From positions 1 to 34,452 of the forward strand of contig JANMWE010000158.1 of the NCBI GenBank assembly GCA_031393795.1: a DNA stretch of 34,452 nucleotides, in the 5' to 3' direction. The DNA comes from CAMLHU01 sp031393795 (GTDB lineage Bacteria > Gemmatimonadota > Gemmatimonadetes > Gemmatimonadales > GWC2-71-9). The position numbers and the translations under genes were made by a program. A model generated the notes under the pieces. The model saw only the letters and a list, made by a program, of their open reading frames with translations, made no database searches and was not told the origin of the DNA. Of the stretch, positions 6,825-14,321 are shown in pieces (positions within the stretch are counted from its first letter, which is position 1; each line of letters begins with the position of its first letter).

Positions 6825-7724
6825 TCAGGCCGCGACGATCTTCTCGCGGTCCTTGAGGCCCAGGACATCGGGGGACTGCCGGAGCTTCTCGAAGGCGCGC
6901 TCGCGGATCTGGCGGATCCGCTCGCGGGTGACGCCAAGGAGCGCACCGATCTTCTCGAGCGTGAGCGCCTCGGCCCCTTCCTCGAGGCCGTAGTAGAGCG
7001 CCAAGATCTTCCGCTCGCGCGGGGTAAGGTAGCGCTCGAAGAGCTTGTCGATGAATTCGCGCCGGAGCACTGCGTCGGTGCGGTCCTCGATCTCGTTCCC
7101 CTCGGTCCCGGCGAATCGCTCGCCCAGGGTCGAGGCCCCCTTGTCGCTCCGGTCCACCGGCATGTCCAGCGAGAGCTCGGCCGCCGTCATCCGGCGCGAC
7201 GCGCGAATGTTCTCGATGCTGTCCCCCAACGCCGTGGCGATCTCGGCGTCGGTGGGTTCGCGGCCGAGTTCCTGGGTCAGGAACCCTTCGGCCTTGGACA
7301 TCTTGATGAGGTGCGAGTTCTGGTTGAGCGGGATCCGCACCGAGCGGGTCTGCTCGGCCAATGCCTTGAGGACCGCCTGCCGCACCCACCACACCGCGTA
7401 GGAGATGAACTTGACGCCGTGATCAGGATCGAACTTCCTGACCGCCTTCAGCAGCCCTTCGTTGCCGATGGCCACCAGCTCGGAGAGGTCGAGTCCGTGT
7501 CCCTGGTACTTCTTTACGTAGCTGATGACGAACCGGAGGTTGGCCGTGACCAGCCGTTCGGCGGCCTTCTCGTCCCCCTTGAGCGCCAGACGTGCCAGTC
7601 GCCGCTCTTCCTGAACGTCGGTGATCATCGGGAGCTTCTGGATGTCGAGGAGATACTGGTCGAAGGCACCGCTCGCCGCGGGACGGGCGAGGGGACGGGG
7701 CTTGATGACGCGGACTCGGGCCAT
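6825..7724 (-). CDS. RNA polymerase sigma factor, RpoD/SigA family
   Basis: 299 residues if ATG 7724 is used (MARVRVIKPRPL...). Region 1.2 begins at FDQYLLDIQKLP, and region 2 holds LVTANLRFVISYVKKYQGHGLDLSELVAIGNEGLLKAV and FISYAVWWVRQAVLKALAEQ (2.3-2.4, melting and -10 recognition). Region 3 follows, and region 4 contains LTPRERKILALYYGLEE and the -35-binding HTH TLEKIGALLGVTRERIRQIRERA. There is no region 1.1, so it is much shorter than E. coli RpoD; it is either a compact primary sigma or a group 2 sigma. ATG 7724 was preferred over the upstream in-frame start because GGGGG lies about 10 bases before it. Its own promoter is at 7818-7846. Confidence 0.93.
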   Translation of the reverse strand: MARVRVIKPRPLARPAASGAFDQYLLDIQKLPMITDVQEERRLARLALKGDEKAAERLVTANLRFVISYVKKYQGHGLDLSELVAIGNEGLLKAVRKFDPDHGVKFISYAVWWVRQAVLKALAEQTRSVRIPLNQNSHLIKMSKAEGFLTQELGREPTDAEIATALGDSIENIRASRRMTAAELSLDMPVDRSDKGASTLGERFAGTEGNEIEDRTDAVLRREFIDKLFERYLTPRERKILALYYGLEEGAEALTLEKIGALLGVTRERIRQIRERAFEKLRQSPDVLGLKDREKIVAA

Positions 7725-7817
7725 GACGGCAACCCCCACGGCGGTGAGTTGGTGCGTGCTGTCGCTTGGAGCGTGACGGCTGGGACCGAAAGGTCCGTAG
7801 TTCAAGGGAGGATGGCC

Positions 7818-7846
7818 AAGATTGGAAAAACCGGAGGGGCTGTCAA
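7818..7846 (-). promoter_or_regulatory. Sigma-70-type promoter of the sigma-factor gene
   Basis: On the minus strand, TTGACA (complement of 7841-7846), exactly 17 bases of spacer, then AATCTT (complement of 7818-7823). The start codon is about 95 bases downstream. Confidence 0.7.
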
Positions 7847-8033
7847 GCGCGAGATTTAATCCACATCACAAAGTGTGTAGTGGGAATGAGTTGTGGGGTT
7901 TGTCCACGGGTGGGCGCTGTGGCGCTTGGGCGCTTGGGCGCTGATCATGTTCTAAGTCTCTGTCAAATAACAAGTTACGGACGCGGTGGATATGTGGGGG
8001 CTGCGGCAGGATGTGGAGGGAAATGTGGAAGAG
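7847..8033. other. Non-coding region between the sigma gene and barrel-protein gene
   Basis: About 190 bases with lower GC than the flanks and no credible gene. It holds an octamer repeat array (7910-7943) and several TCCACA/TGTGGA-like words (around 7862, 7901, 8014 and 8024). No terminator with a T-run was seen for the barrel-protein gene that ends at 8034. Confidence 0.5.
7910..7943. repeat. Octamer repeat array (TGGGCGCT-like), single arm
   Basis: Four degenerate 8-base units: TGGGCGCT, GTGGCGCT, TGGGCGCT, TGGGCGCT. They are close to the GC-rich arm of the octamer element at 17371-17402. No inverted partner is visible nearby. Confidence 0.7.
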
Positions 8034-8537
8034 CTAAAATGCGTACCCGATGTTCACCAGGCGCACGGTCGGGATGATCCGCAGCCCGTCGCCGTGTCCG
8101 ATCAGTCGCTTCAGCCCGAAGCCGAGGCCGACGTAGAAGTTCTCGTTCTTGCCCAGGAGCCAGCTGCGATCGACGTCGAAGCCGGCGCCGAAGTAGGTCT
8201 TGTCGGCGAGCGAGGTCACGCCGGCCTTGAGGCCGAACGACCACCCCTGGAAGGGCGAGGGCGACGCATCCGGATAGAAACGCCAGAAAGCGTCGAGGTT
8301 GCGGTAGGTGTCGTTGCCCGAGGTGAAGATCGACCCTCCCACGCCCACAGTGAATGACTCTCCCGCGGTGTGTTCATATTCGGCATTGAAGAACTCCAGC
8401 ATGATGCCGAATGGATTGGCGGAAACGACCTGGGTCGGTGTGCTGTTGAAGTTCTGGGCCGCGGCAATGGAGGCCGTGCCGACCGAGAACGCGGCCACGA
8501 TCGCGCAGGTGAAGCAATAGCGAACGAGCGTGTTCAT
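8034..8537 (-). CDS. Small outer-membrane beta-barrel protein
   Basis: 167 residues. MNTLVRYCFTCAIVAAFSVGTASIAAAQ is a signal peptide with an AAA-Q cleavage site, giving a mature protein of about 140 residues. The mature part alternates polar and aromatic residues in short strands (FTVGVGGSIF, WSFGLKAGVTSL, YVGLGFGLKRL) and ends GYAF, with the C-terminal Phe expected for BAM-dependent barrels. The size suits an 8-strand barrel of the OmpX/OmpA-like class. Function is unknown. ATG 8537 was chosen for the signal peptide; the longer frame upstream adds an unlikely polar extension. A plausible promoter lies at 8590-8619. Confidence 0.8.
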   Translation of the reverse strand: MNTLVRYCFTCAIVAAFSVGTASIAAAQNFNSTPTQVVSANPFGIMLEFFNAEYEHTAGESFTVGVGGSIFTSGNDTYRNLDAFWRFYPDASPSPFQGWSFGLKAGVTSLADKTYFGAGFDVDRSWLLGKNENFYVGLGFGLKRLIGHGDGLRIIPTVRLVNIGYAF

Positions 8538-8589
8538 TGTCAGGCGGCCGGGGACTGGAGAAGGGTGGTATCGGTTCGAATGCCCCTGC

Positions 8590-8619
8590 AAAGTAGGGTC
8601 GCCGCATCTCGCAGGGCAA
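8590..8619 (-). promoter_or_regulatory. Candidate promoter of the barrel-protein gene
   Basis: On the minus strand, TTGCCC (complement of 8614-8619), an 18-base spacer, then TACTTT (complement of 8590-8595), with the ATG 52 bases downstream. The -35 matches only partly. A GCAGG-GCAA-CCTGC mini-hairpin overlaps the -35 region. Confidence 0.4.
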
Positions 8620-8672
8620 CCTGCCTCGCGGGCATCCGCTGACTCCTCACGTTCTCCGGCCCAGAAGGCTTG

Positions 8673-10337
8673 CTACCGGGGCGGGATCGGGACGCGCTTG
8701 ACCCCACCGTCCCGGTTGCTGACCCAGGCAACGTCTGCCTTGCCGGCGAAAAGTTCGAGAAGGAGTGCTCGTTGACGATCGGGCGGCAGGCTCTGCGCCA
8801 CGGTCAAGGATCTCGGGGGCAATTGTGCGACGATGTGGGCTCCCGCCATGAAGGCGGCCGGGGCGACCGGGAGCGCGGGGCCGGCGACCGCGACCCGCCC
8901 CCACGGACCCCTCGTCGGTGGCGCGACGGCCGAGTCGTGCAAGATCGATGCGAGGGCCGTCTGGACCTGGGCATTGGAGATGATCCCGATGTTGATCCGG
9001 GAGCCCGCCATCCAGACCACCCCCAGCAACCCGATGGCGGTGGCGATGTTCCGTCCGATGGCGGGGGACGGCCCGTTCGGGAGGGGAGCCGCGAAGAAGA
9101 GTTGGAGCGCGGCGAGTCCCAGCAGGAGGACGAAGGGGGCGATCAGCCGAGGCTCGGAATGGATGAGGACGAACTGGACAATGCCCGCAAGACCGAGCAG
9201 GAACGCCACGAGGGTGGGGCGCTGCGTCCGGGTGAGCGAGGACGCGAGGCCCGGGCGCCAGAAGGCCACCGCGCAGGGGAGCAGGACCCCGAGGAGGACC
9301 GGGAGCATCCAGAATCCGAAGGTGCGCCGTGCCTGTCGCCCCCAATAGGCGAGCAGCTCGCCGATCTCAGGTGCCTTGGCGTTGGAGGTCTCGATCCCGG
9401 CATCCCACGCGGTCGGGTCGGACCAGGGGGCGTACGTCCAGCGATCGGCCGAGACGAAGTCGACGAGGTCGAGCCGGTGGGTGGGGTCCACCACGACCTC
9501 CTGGTACGCTCGATGCCGGCCCGTATCGGTGTCGGGGGTCCTGGCATTGCTGCCCTCGATGTACCAGCCATAGTTGAGGCGACCTGCGGTGCCGGCGTTC
9601 AGGTGTCCTGCCTTCACGCTGAGGGGGACGATCCAGACCGCTGCGACGAGGAGCGCCACGCCGGACGACACGAGGACCCTCCGGCGCCCGTCTCGATCAC
9701 CGGCGCCCCAGAGCCGGAAAGGGAGAGAGAGCAGGAGCCACGGCCAAACGCTGGTCTTGCCAAGGAACGCAAGGCCGAGGGCGACGCCGCTCGCCACCGG
9801 CCGCCGATCCCGGTGAAAGACCAGCTCATACCCGATCCACACCATCAGACCCTGGAGCAGGACGTCCGGCGTCACGGCCTCGATGCGTGGCAGGCCGGTG
9901 CTGGCGAGGAGGAAGGTGGCGAGGAGGGTGCGGGTGACGAAGGGGTGCCTGGTCTGACGTCCCCACCACCACAACAGGGCGATGCCCGCGATCGCGGCCA
10001 TCCCGTTCACGACGTGCGCGAGGATGACCAGCGCCAGCGGGCTGCCGGTCGTCAGAAGCGACAGCGCCGCGATGATCGCGGGATAGAGGGGTGACCAGTA
10101 ACCCTGGACGTATCCATCCCAGTCGCCGATCCGTACCAAGCGTGCGAGGTCGAGATAGGAGACCCCGTCGGGATTCAGGAGCGCCCGGAAGAACCAGGTG
10201 ATGATGAGGCAGATCGCCGCGGCGAAGATCGCGAGCAGTTCCGGTTCGCCGAAAGACCGCTGTTTTCGCGGGGTCGGGGAGGGTGTCGGCGGTGACGCGT
10301 CCGTCGAGACCGGTCGTCTCCTCCTGCGCTTGGTCAT
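8673..10337 (-). CDS. GT39/PMT-like multi-pass membrane glycosyltransferase
   Basis: 554 residues. A basic, proline-rich cytoplasmic N-terminus (MTKRRRRRPVS) is followed by about ten hydrophobic helices. The first large loop (FRALLNPDGVSYLDLARLV ... YWSPLYPAIIAAL) holds the acidic residue and YWSPLYP pattern typical of GT-C enzymes, which move sugars from polyprenyl-phosphate carriers on the outer face of the inner membrane. A soluble C-terminal domain of about 100 residues follows. Acceptor and sugar are unknown. The ATG overlaps the aroB TGA by 4 bases (ATGA), so the two are translationally coupled. Confidence 0.82.
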   Translation of the reverse strand: MTKRRRRRPVSTDASPPTPSPTPRKQRSFGEPELLAIFAAAICLIITWFFRALLNPDGVSYLDLARLVRIGDWDGYVQGYWSPLYPAIIAALSLLTTGSPLALVILAHVVNGMAAIAGIALLWWWGRQTRHPFVTRTLLATFLLASTGLPRIEAVTPDVLLQGLMVWIGYELVFHRDRRPVASGVALGLAFLGKTSVWPWLLLSLPFRLWGAGDRDGRRRVLVSSGVALLVAAVWIVPLSVKAGHLNAGTAGRLNYGWYIEGSNARTPDTDTGRHRAYQEVVVDPTHRLDLVDFVSADRWTYAPWSDPTAWDAGIETSNAKAPEIGELLAYWGRQARRTFGFWMLPVLLGVLLPCAVAFWRPGLASSLTRTQRPTLVAFLLGLAGIVQFVLIHSEPRLIAPFVLLLGLAALQLFFAAPLPNGPSPAIGRNIATAIGLLGVVWMAGSRINIGIISNAQVQTALASILHDSAVAPPTRGPWGRVAVAGPALPVAPAAFMAGAHIVAQLPPRSLTVAQSLPPDRQRALLLELFAGKADVAWVSNRDGGVKRVPIPPR

Positions 10338-11398
10338 TCCAGGGCGGACGCCGCTACTGCGATCGTCCAATCTGCGCCATCGCGCGCCATCCGGCCGACG
10401 GCCGCTGGGAGCGCCATCCGGATCTGGCCGCCGCGGTTCTTCTTGTCGGTGGACATCGCGGCCATCAGCTCGTGCTGCGTGCTGCGTGCTGCATTCTGCG
10501 TCGGTAGACCCAGCTCGGTGAGGGCGCGGGCCACCTTGTCCGCAAGGCCGCTGCTCGCGAGCCCGAGGCGCTCGGCGATGCGGCATTCGGCGACGAGGCC
10601 GATCGCCACTGCTTCACCGTGCGGCAGGGTGTAGCCGCTCAGTTGTTCGAGTGCGTGTCCGACGGTATGTCCGGCATTGAGGACGGCGCGCTCACCCTGC
10701 TCGTGCTCATCGCGCGAGACGATCCCCGCCTTGATCTCGACCGAGCGCCGCACCAACTCGGCGACGGTCGCCGGATCGCGCGCGCCGAGTGCGGGGGCCC
10801 GGGAGACGATCCTGTCGAAGTACGCGGCATCGGCCACGAGTCCGTGCTTCAACGCCTCGGCGAGTCCTTCGCGGTAGATCCGGTCGGGGAGGGTCGCGAG
10901 CAGGGTGGGATCTGCGAGCACGAGCGCGGGGGGGTGGAAGGCGCCGACGAGGTTCTTTCCCGTGGGGGTGTCCACACCGACCTTGCCGCCCACGGAAGCA
11001 TCGACCATCGCCAGCAGCGTGGTCGGGATCTGCACGAACGGGATGCCGCGGAGGTAGGTCGCGGCCACGAAGCCACCGAGGTCGCCGACCGACCCTCCCC
11101 CGATCGCGACGAGGAGGGTGTCCCGGCCGAACTCGAGGGCGAGGAGCTGGTCGGTGAGCCGCGCCCATTCGTGGCGCGACTTGGCGACCTCGCCGGCGGG
11201 GACGACGAGCACCGGGGCATCGAGCCGGGGCCAGAGCGAGGCCTCGGTGAGCCGCGCGCGGATGGTCGCGTCGGTGACCACCACCAGGCGATGTCCTCCC
11301 GCGACCGACACGATCCGCGCCGCCGCCTCGGCGGCGAGGCCGGGAGCGACGTGGACATCGTAGGAGCCGTGGGAGTGGCGGACGAGTATGGCGGGCAT
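10334..11398 (-). CDS. aroB: 3-dehydroquinate synthase
   Basis: 354 residues. It converts DAHP to 3-dehydroquinate, step 2 of the shikimate pathway, using NAD and a divalent metal. Seen: VVVTDATI in the N-terminal Rossmann half, GGGSVGDLGGFVAATYLRG, QIPTTLLAMVDASVGGKVGVD, GKNLVGAFHPP, the metal-site motifs EALKHG and NAGHTVGHALE, and HGEAVAIG. Near the C-terminus a normally variable loop reads LPTQNAARSTQHE and is encoded by four heptamer units (10472-10499). The leader upstream of ATG is the pyrimidine-rich arm of a repeat element with no Shine-Dalgarno; TACTTT lies 5 bases before ATG. It is followed by a coupled glycosyltransferase gene. Confidence 0.96.
   Translation of the reverse strand: MPAILVRHSHGSYDVHVAPGLAAEAAARIVSVAGGHRLVVVTDATIRARLTEASLWPRLDAPVLVVPAGEVAKSRHEWARLTDQLLALEFGRDTLLVAIGGGSVGDLGGFVAATYLRGIPFVQIPTTLLAMVDASVGGKVGVDTPTGKNLVGAFHPPALVLADPTLLATLPDRIYREGLAEALKHGLVADAAYFDRIVSRAPALGARDPATVAELVRRSVEIKAGIVSRDEHEQGERAVLNAGHTVGHALEQLSGYTLPHGEAVAIGLVAECRIAERLGLASSGLADKVARALTELGLPTQNAARSTQHELMAAMSTDKKNRGGQIRMALPAAVGRMARDGADWTIAVAASALE
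10472..10499 (-). repeat. Heptamer array inside the aroB coding region
   Basis: Plus-strand units are GTGCTGC three times, then ATTCTGC; on the coding strand GCAGAAT then GCAGCAC three times. They encode part of QNAARSTQHE in a surface-loop position just before the conserved MSTDKKNRGG segment, so the reading frame is intact. Confidence 0.8.
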
Positions 11399-11403
11399 GC
11401 TGG

Positions 11404-11497
11404 AAAGTAAGGAGTAAGGAGTGAGAAGTGAGAAGTGAGAAGTGAGGGGGTGTGGCGTGTCACTCCTCACTCCTCACTCCTCACTCCTCACTCCCTA
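11404..11497. repeat. Inverted heptamer element between pduO-type gene and aroB
   Basis: The left arm is AGTAAGG x2, AGTGAGA x3, AGTGAGG (11406-11447). A 14-base spacer follows. The right arm is ACTCCTC x4 plus ACTCCCT (11462-11496). On the minus strand the element begins at the TAG stop of the upstream gene (11495-11497) and ends at TACTTT, 5 bases before the aroB ATG. It would fold into a long GU-rich hairpin in RNA. Confidence 0.9.
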
Positions 11498-12040
11498 CCA
11501 GGTCACGTCGCCGGCACCATCCCGGTGATTCGCCTGCCGTGCGAGGGTGAAAAGAAGGTCGGACAACCGGTTGAGATAGACCAGGAAGAGGTCGGGCACC
11601 TCGTGGTGGTGCGACAGCGCGATGACGCTTCGTTCGGCCCGGCGGCAGACCGTACGGGCAAGGTGCAGCGCGGCCGCCTTGGGGGTGCCGGCGGGGAGGA
11701 CGAAGGCCTTGAGGGTGGGGAGTTCCTCGTCCGCCCCATCCATCAGCTTTTCGAAGAGGGTGACGCGCTTCCTGGAGAGGTCGGCCTTCTCGAGCGCCTT
11801 CTTCACTTTCTCCGGATGCGGGGTGGCGAGGTGGCCCCCGAGGGAGAAGAGGTCGCGCTGGATCGACTCGAGGAGGTCGTCGCAGAAGTGCGCCGGCTGG
11901 GTGGCGCGCGCGACCCCGATGGCGCTGTTCAGCTCGTCGACGTCGCCGTAGGCCTGCACGCGGACGTGGTCCTTGGGGACCCGCCCGCCGCCGAAGAGGC
12001 CGGTCTCACCGGCGTCGCCGGTCTTGGTGTAGATCTTCAT
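11495..12040 (-). CDS. pduO: PduO-type cob(I)alamin adenosyltransferase
   Basis: 181 residues. It transfers the adenosyl group of ATP to cob(I)alamin to make adenosylcobalamin. Seen: the ATP-binding N-terminus KIYTKTGDAGETGLFGGGRV, then the GDVDELNSAIG helix, and the C-terminal signature RTVCRRAERSVIAL with YLNRLSDLLFTLAR, all standard for the PduO/MMAB fold; the length is typical. Alone it suggests corrinoid salvage, since no other cobalamin gene is in the window. The stop TAG is part of a heptamer repeat, and the start is preceded by GAGG directly against the ATG and by TACTTT six bases upstream, so initiation is unusual. Flanked on both sides by repeat elements. Confidence 0.95.
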   Translation of the reverse strand: MKIYTKTGDAGETGLFGGGRVPKDHVRVQAYGDVDELNSAIGVARATQPAHFCDDLLESIQRDLFSLGGHLATPHPEKVKKALEKADLSRKRVTLFEKLMDGADEELPTLKAFVLPAGTPKAAALHLARTVCRRAERSVIALSHHHEVPDLFLVYLNRLSDLLFTLARQANHRDGAGDVTW

Positions 12041-12046
12041 CCTCAG

Positions 12047-12126
12047 AAAGTAAGAGGTGAGGGGTGAGGGGTAAGGGGGCGGCATGGCGAGGATCGCCCC
12101 CCTCACTCCTTACTTCTCACCCCTCA
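12047..12126. repeat. Inverted heptamer element between DUF6526 gene and pduO-type gene
   Basis: The left arm (about 12049-12074) reads AGTAAG, AGGTGAG, GGGTGAG, GGGTAAG. A core stem pairs GGGGGCG (12075-12081) with CGCCCCC (12095-12101). The right arm (12102-12126) reads CTCACTCCTTACTTCTCACC and so on. On the minus strand it starts with the TGA stop of the DUF6526 gene and ends at TACTTT before the adenosyltransferase ATG. Confidence 0.88.
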
Positions 12127-12558
12127 CGCTCGCAGGTGGTCCGCCCGCCACTGGGTGACCAGGTGCTTGATCGCCTTCTTGCTGGTGATCCCCTCGTTCA
12201 GTACCCTCGCCGCGAGGGCGGGGAGCTCCTCGTCCGAGGCGAACCGGAGCCCCACCAGCTGCTGGCGGGTGAATTCGCCGAGCCGGGGACGGAGTTCCGG
12301 AGGGAGCAGGCGGCCGAGGCGCATCCGCTCTTCCAGCCGGATGACGCGGTCCTGCACCGTCAGCGGGAAGATCCGGAGGTACCATCCGATGAGGATGAAA
12401 CCGACCGCCATCACGATGCCCCAGAGATTCACGAGCGTCGGGGTGCGGACCGCCCAAATCGTGCGCAGGATGAGGTTGATCGTGAGGATCCCGAACAGGA
12501 CGTAGTGATACCCCGGGACGATCCGGGTGTGATGTTCGGCGCTCTGAGGTTCGGTCAT
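12124..12558 (-). CDS. DUF6526 family membrane protein
   Basis: 144 residues with two hydrophobic segments (about 18-37 and 45-63), then a soluble tail. The tail has QDRVIRLEERMRLGRLLPPEL, a TRQQLVGLRFASDEELPALAARVL segment and an end WRADHLRA, which I recognise as the DUF6526 pattern. Function is unknown. AAAGGAG lies 6 bases before the ATG, an ideal ribosome-binding site that fixes the start. It follows a DUF1761 gene by 31 bases. The TGA stop lies in the first unit of the downstream heptamer element. Confidence 0.82.
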   Translation of the reverse strand: MTEPQSAEHHTRIVPGYHYVLFGILTINLILRTIWAVRTPTLVNLWGIVMAVGFILIGWYLRIFPLTVQDRVIRLEERMRLGRLLPPELRPRLGEFTRQQLVGLRFASDEELPALAARVLNEGITSKKAIKHLVTQWRADHLRA

Positions 12559-12589
12559 CGCTGCTCCTTTGGGTCGGTCGTGAGGGCCG

Positions 12590-13006
12590 TCAACGCCACG
12601 CGGTGAGGATCGCGCCCATCGCCATCAGGTACACCAGCTGGTAGCCAGCGTCGATGACGAAGGTCATAAGCTTCTTTTCCGAGTACATGTTGGCCGTGAG
12701 CCCGATGGTCGCCGCGAAGCCGAGCCAGGTGAGGGCGCCGAGCTTGAGGCCGCCTTGCCAGCGGATGATCCCGGTCAGGTGGATCAGGATCGACATCACG
12801 GCGGCGACCACGAGATATGCGATGAAGGAGACGCCGTACGCCCGTCCCATCGACGTCTTCATCTTGTCGATGTCCGCGGGGGTGTACCCGTGCGACTGGA
12901 CCCAGAGCTTCCCGAAGAGGATCGGGTTGTACCAGAGGGCGCCGATCGCGAAGGTCGCGAGGGCCGAGACGAGGATCGCGAGGTAGTTGAACTCCACACC
13001 GTACAT
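12590..13006 (-). CDS. DUF1761 domain membrane protein
   Basis: 138 residues with four predicted transmembrane helices. The N-terminus NYLAILVSALATFAIGALWYNPILFGKLW and the middle helix SFIAYLVVAAVMSILIHLTG are the hallmark of DUF1761 (GALWY-P-LFGK). Function is not established for the family. GGAGG is positioned just upstream of the ATG. It lies 20 bases after the lipoprotein gene and 31 before the DUF6526 gene, so the three minus-strand genes probably share one transcript. Confidence 0.88.
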   Translation of the reverse strand: MYGVEFNYLAILVSALATFAIGALWYNPILFGKLWVQSHGYTPADIDKMKTSMGRAYGVSFIAYLVVAAVMSILIHLTGIIRWQGGLKLGALTWLGFAATIGLTANMYSEKKLMTFVIDAGYQLVYLMAMGAILTAWR

Positions 13007-13026
13007 GGGGCCTCCGTGGGTGGTCG

Positions 13027-14208
13027 TTACCGGTCGCGGCCACGCCCGCGGCCACGATCGTCCAGATCATCACTGCACGCGCCCCCCACCTCCGCCGCCG
13101 CCACCACGTCGTTGGTGCGTCCTTCGATCGCGCCCCAGTAGATGCTCCCCTGGTCCACATCCACCTGCTCGAGGAAGAGGTAGTCGCGGTCGAGCCCGAA
13201 TCCGCCCACGGCGTCGAGGTGCTGCCAGTAGAGGGGAAGCATGTTGCCAGCGTCGAAGGGACGGAACCCTCCCCGACCGAACGCCACGACCGTCGGGGCC
13301 AGCACGCTCTGGCGCCAGGCCCCGCTCGAGTCCCACATCATCACGGTGCTGGCGAGGAGATCGTCCCCCTGCGGCGTCGAGCGCGTGGCCCGGATCGCCA
13401 CGGCATAGCGCAAGCGCCCGGCGCCGGCCCAGAGGGTCACGACCTCCGCGGCATCGACCTCCTCGAGCGGATCGATGACCAGGTGCTGGCGCGCCGGTCG
13501 CGCGAGCGGGATACTTCCGCGCGGGAGGCGGAGGGCCAGGAGCGAATCCATGTCCCGCTCTGTCCGGGCGATGAGATCCGCGTTGAGCGCGGGCGAAGGG
13601 CGAGGTGGTTCGTCGCGCCAGGCCCTCGCATCGTTGGACACGCCGGGGCGGAACGACCCCACCACCGGGCCGCGGAGCGACGGCGCGCGCGAGCCTCGCA
13701 CCGGCCCCGACACCACGATCTCGGCACGGGCCCCGCGCCACCCGCAGGAGCTCCCCCGGAGCCGGACCGACTCGAGCGCCACGAAGCTGTTCCCGTACGG
13801 CGACGCGACCCGGGCGTCCCCCACCTCGGCGGGCCGTCCGTAGCCGCGGACCCGATCGATCGGGATGTTCACCGCGCCCATCCGGGCGAGCCCGCTCCAG
13901 AGGTCGCGGCCGTCGCGGGCGAGGTCGGGGCGGTATTCCCGCGCAAGCTGGGCGATGAACCCGGTGTCGCTGCTGAGGAGCATCACCCGCTCGTCGGTGC
14001 CGGTCCCGGCGAAGGTGCCGACCAGGACGCCGCTGGTGTCGATCCGCGCGTCGCTGGTCAACTCGATCGCGCGCAGGGGATACGGCGGCCGCTCGGTGGT
14101 GAGATAGTCCCAGGCCGAGCCGATGGCGGCGCATCCGCCGACGAGGGCGAGGACGGCGAAGAGGAGGACTGGAGGGGCGGATCGGCGGACGGGCGGCGGG
14201 CGGAGCAT
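13027..14208 (-). CDS. Putative lipoprotein of unknown function
   Basis: 393 residues. The N-terminus has a basic stretch, a hydrophobic core and the lipobox LVGGC (Cys26), so it is likely lipid-anchored in the envelope. The mature part shows repeated beta-rich blocks (for example RIDTSGVLVGTFAGTGTDER and LLASTVMMWDSSGAW) with no family I recognise. There are only two cysteines after the lipobox that could pair in the first half to middle (CGW and GGACSDD). The C-terminus ends GRGRGRDR, a low-complexity arginine-glycine tail encoded by a short GC repeat. It heads the minus-strand unit with DUF1761 and DUF6526 and is divergent from the flavoprotein gene at 14322. Confidence 0.65.
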   Translation of the reverse strand: MLRPPPVRRSAPPVLLFAVLALVGGCAAIGSAWDYLTTERPPYPLRAIELTSDARIDTSGVLVGTFAGTGTDERVMLLSSDTGFIAQLAREYRPDLARDGRDLWSGLARMGAVNIPIDRVRGYGRPAEVGDARVASPYGNSFVALESVRLRGSSCGWRGARAEIVVSGPVRGSRAPSLRGPVVGSFRPGVSNDARAWRDEPPRPSPALNADLIARTERDMDSLLALRLPRGSIPLARPARQHLVIDPLEEVDAAEVVTLWAGAGRLRYAVAIRATRSTPQGDDLLASTVMMWDSSGAWRQSVLAPTVVAFGRGGFRPFDAGNMLPLYWQHLDAVGGFGLDRDYLFLEQVDVDQGSIYWGAIEGRTNDVVAAAEVGGACSDDLDDRGRGRGRDR

Positions 14209-14321
14209 ACCGAGAATGTGTGCCCAGACCGGCGAAGCGGCTAGAGGGCGCCTATATTCTCAGGCGCGACAGGCGCTCAAGGCGCTCGAGTCGCTCCATA
14301 TCGCGAGGAAACGTGGAGCAG
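14209..14321. promoter_or_regulatory. Divergent promoter region between lipoprotein and flavoprotein genes
   Basis: 113 bases between divergent genes. On the plus strand TATATT (14253-14258) is a good -10 box, with no clear -35 at the right distance. No -10 stands out for the minus-strand gene. Confidence 0.35.

Noticed and set aside
7858..8030. DnaA box cluster or replication origin
   Set aside because: Only one near-consensus box, others are 6-7 of 9 matches, and neither dnaA nor dnaN is adjacent.
8670..10094. A 474-codon plus-strand frame opposite the glycosyltransferase
   Set aside because: Low-complexity Gly/Glu/Asp/Arg shadow of a clear membrane-protein gene; no ribosome-binding site or recognisable domain.
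11404..11497. CRISPR array
   Set aside because: Units are only 7 bases with no spacers between them and arranged as inverted arms; no cas genes are in the window.
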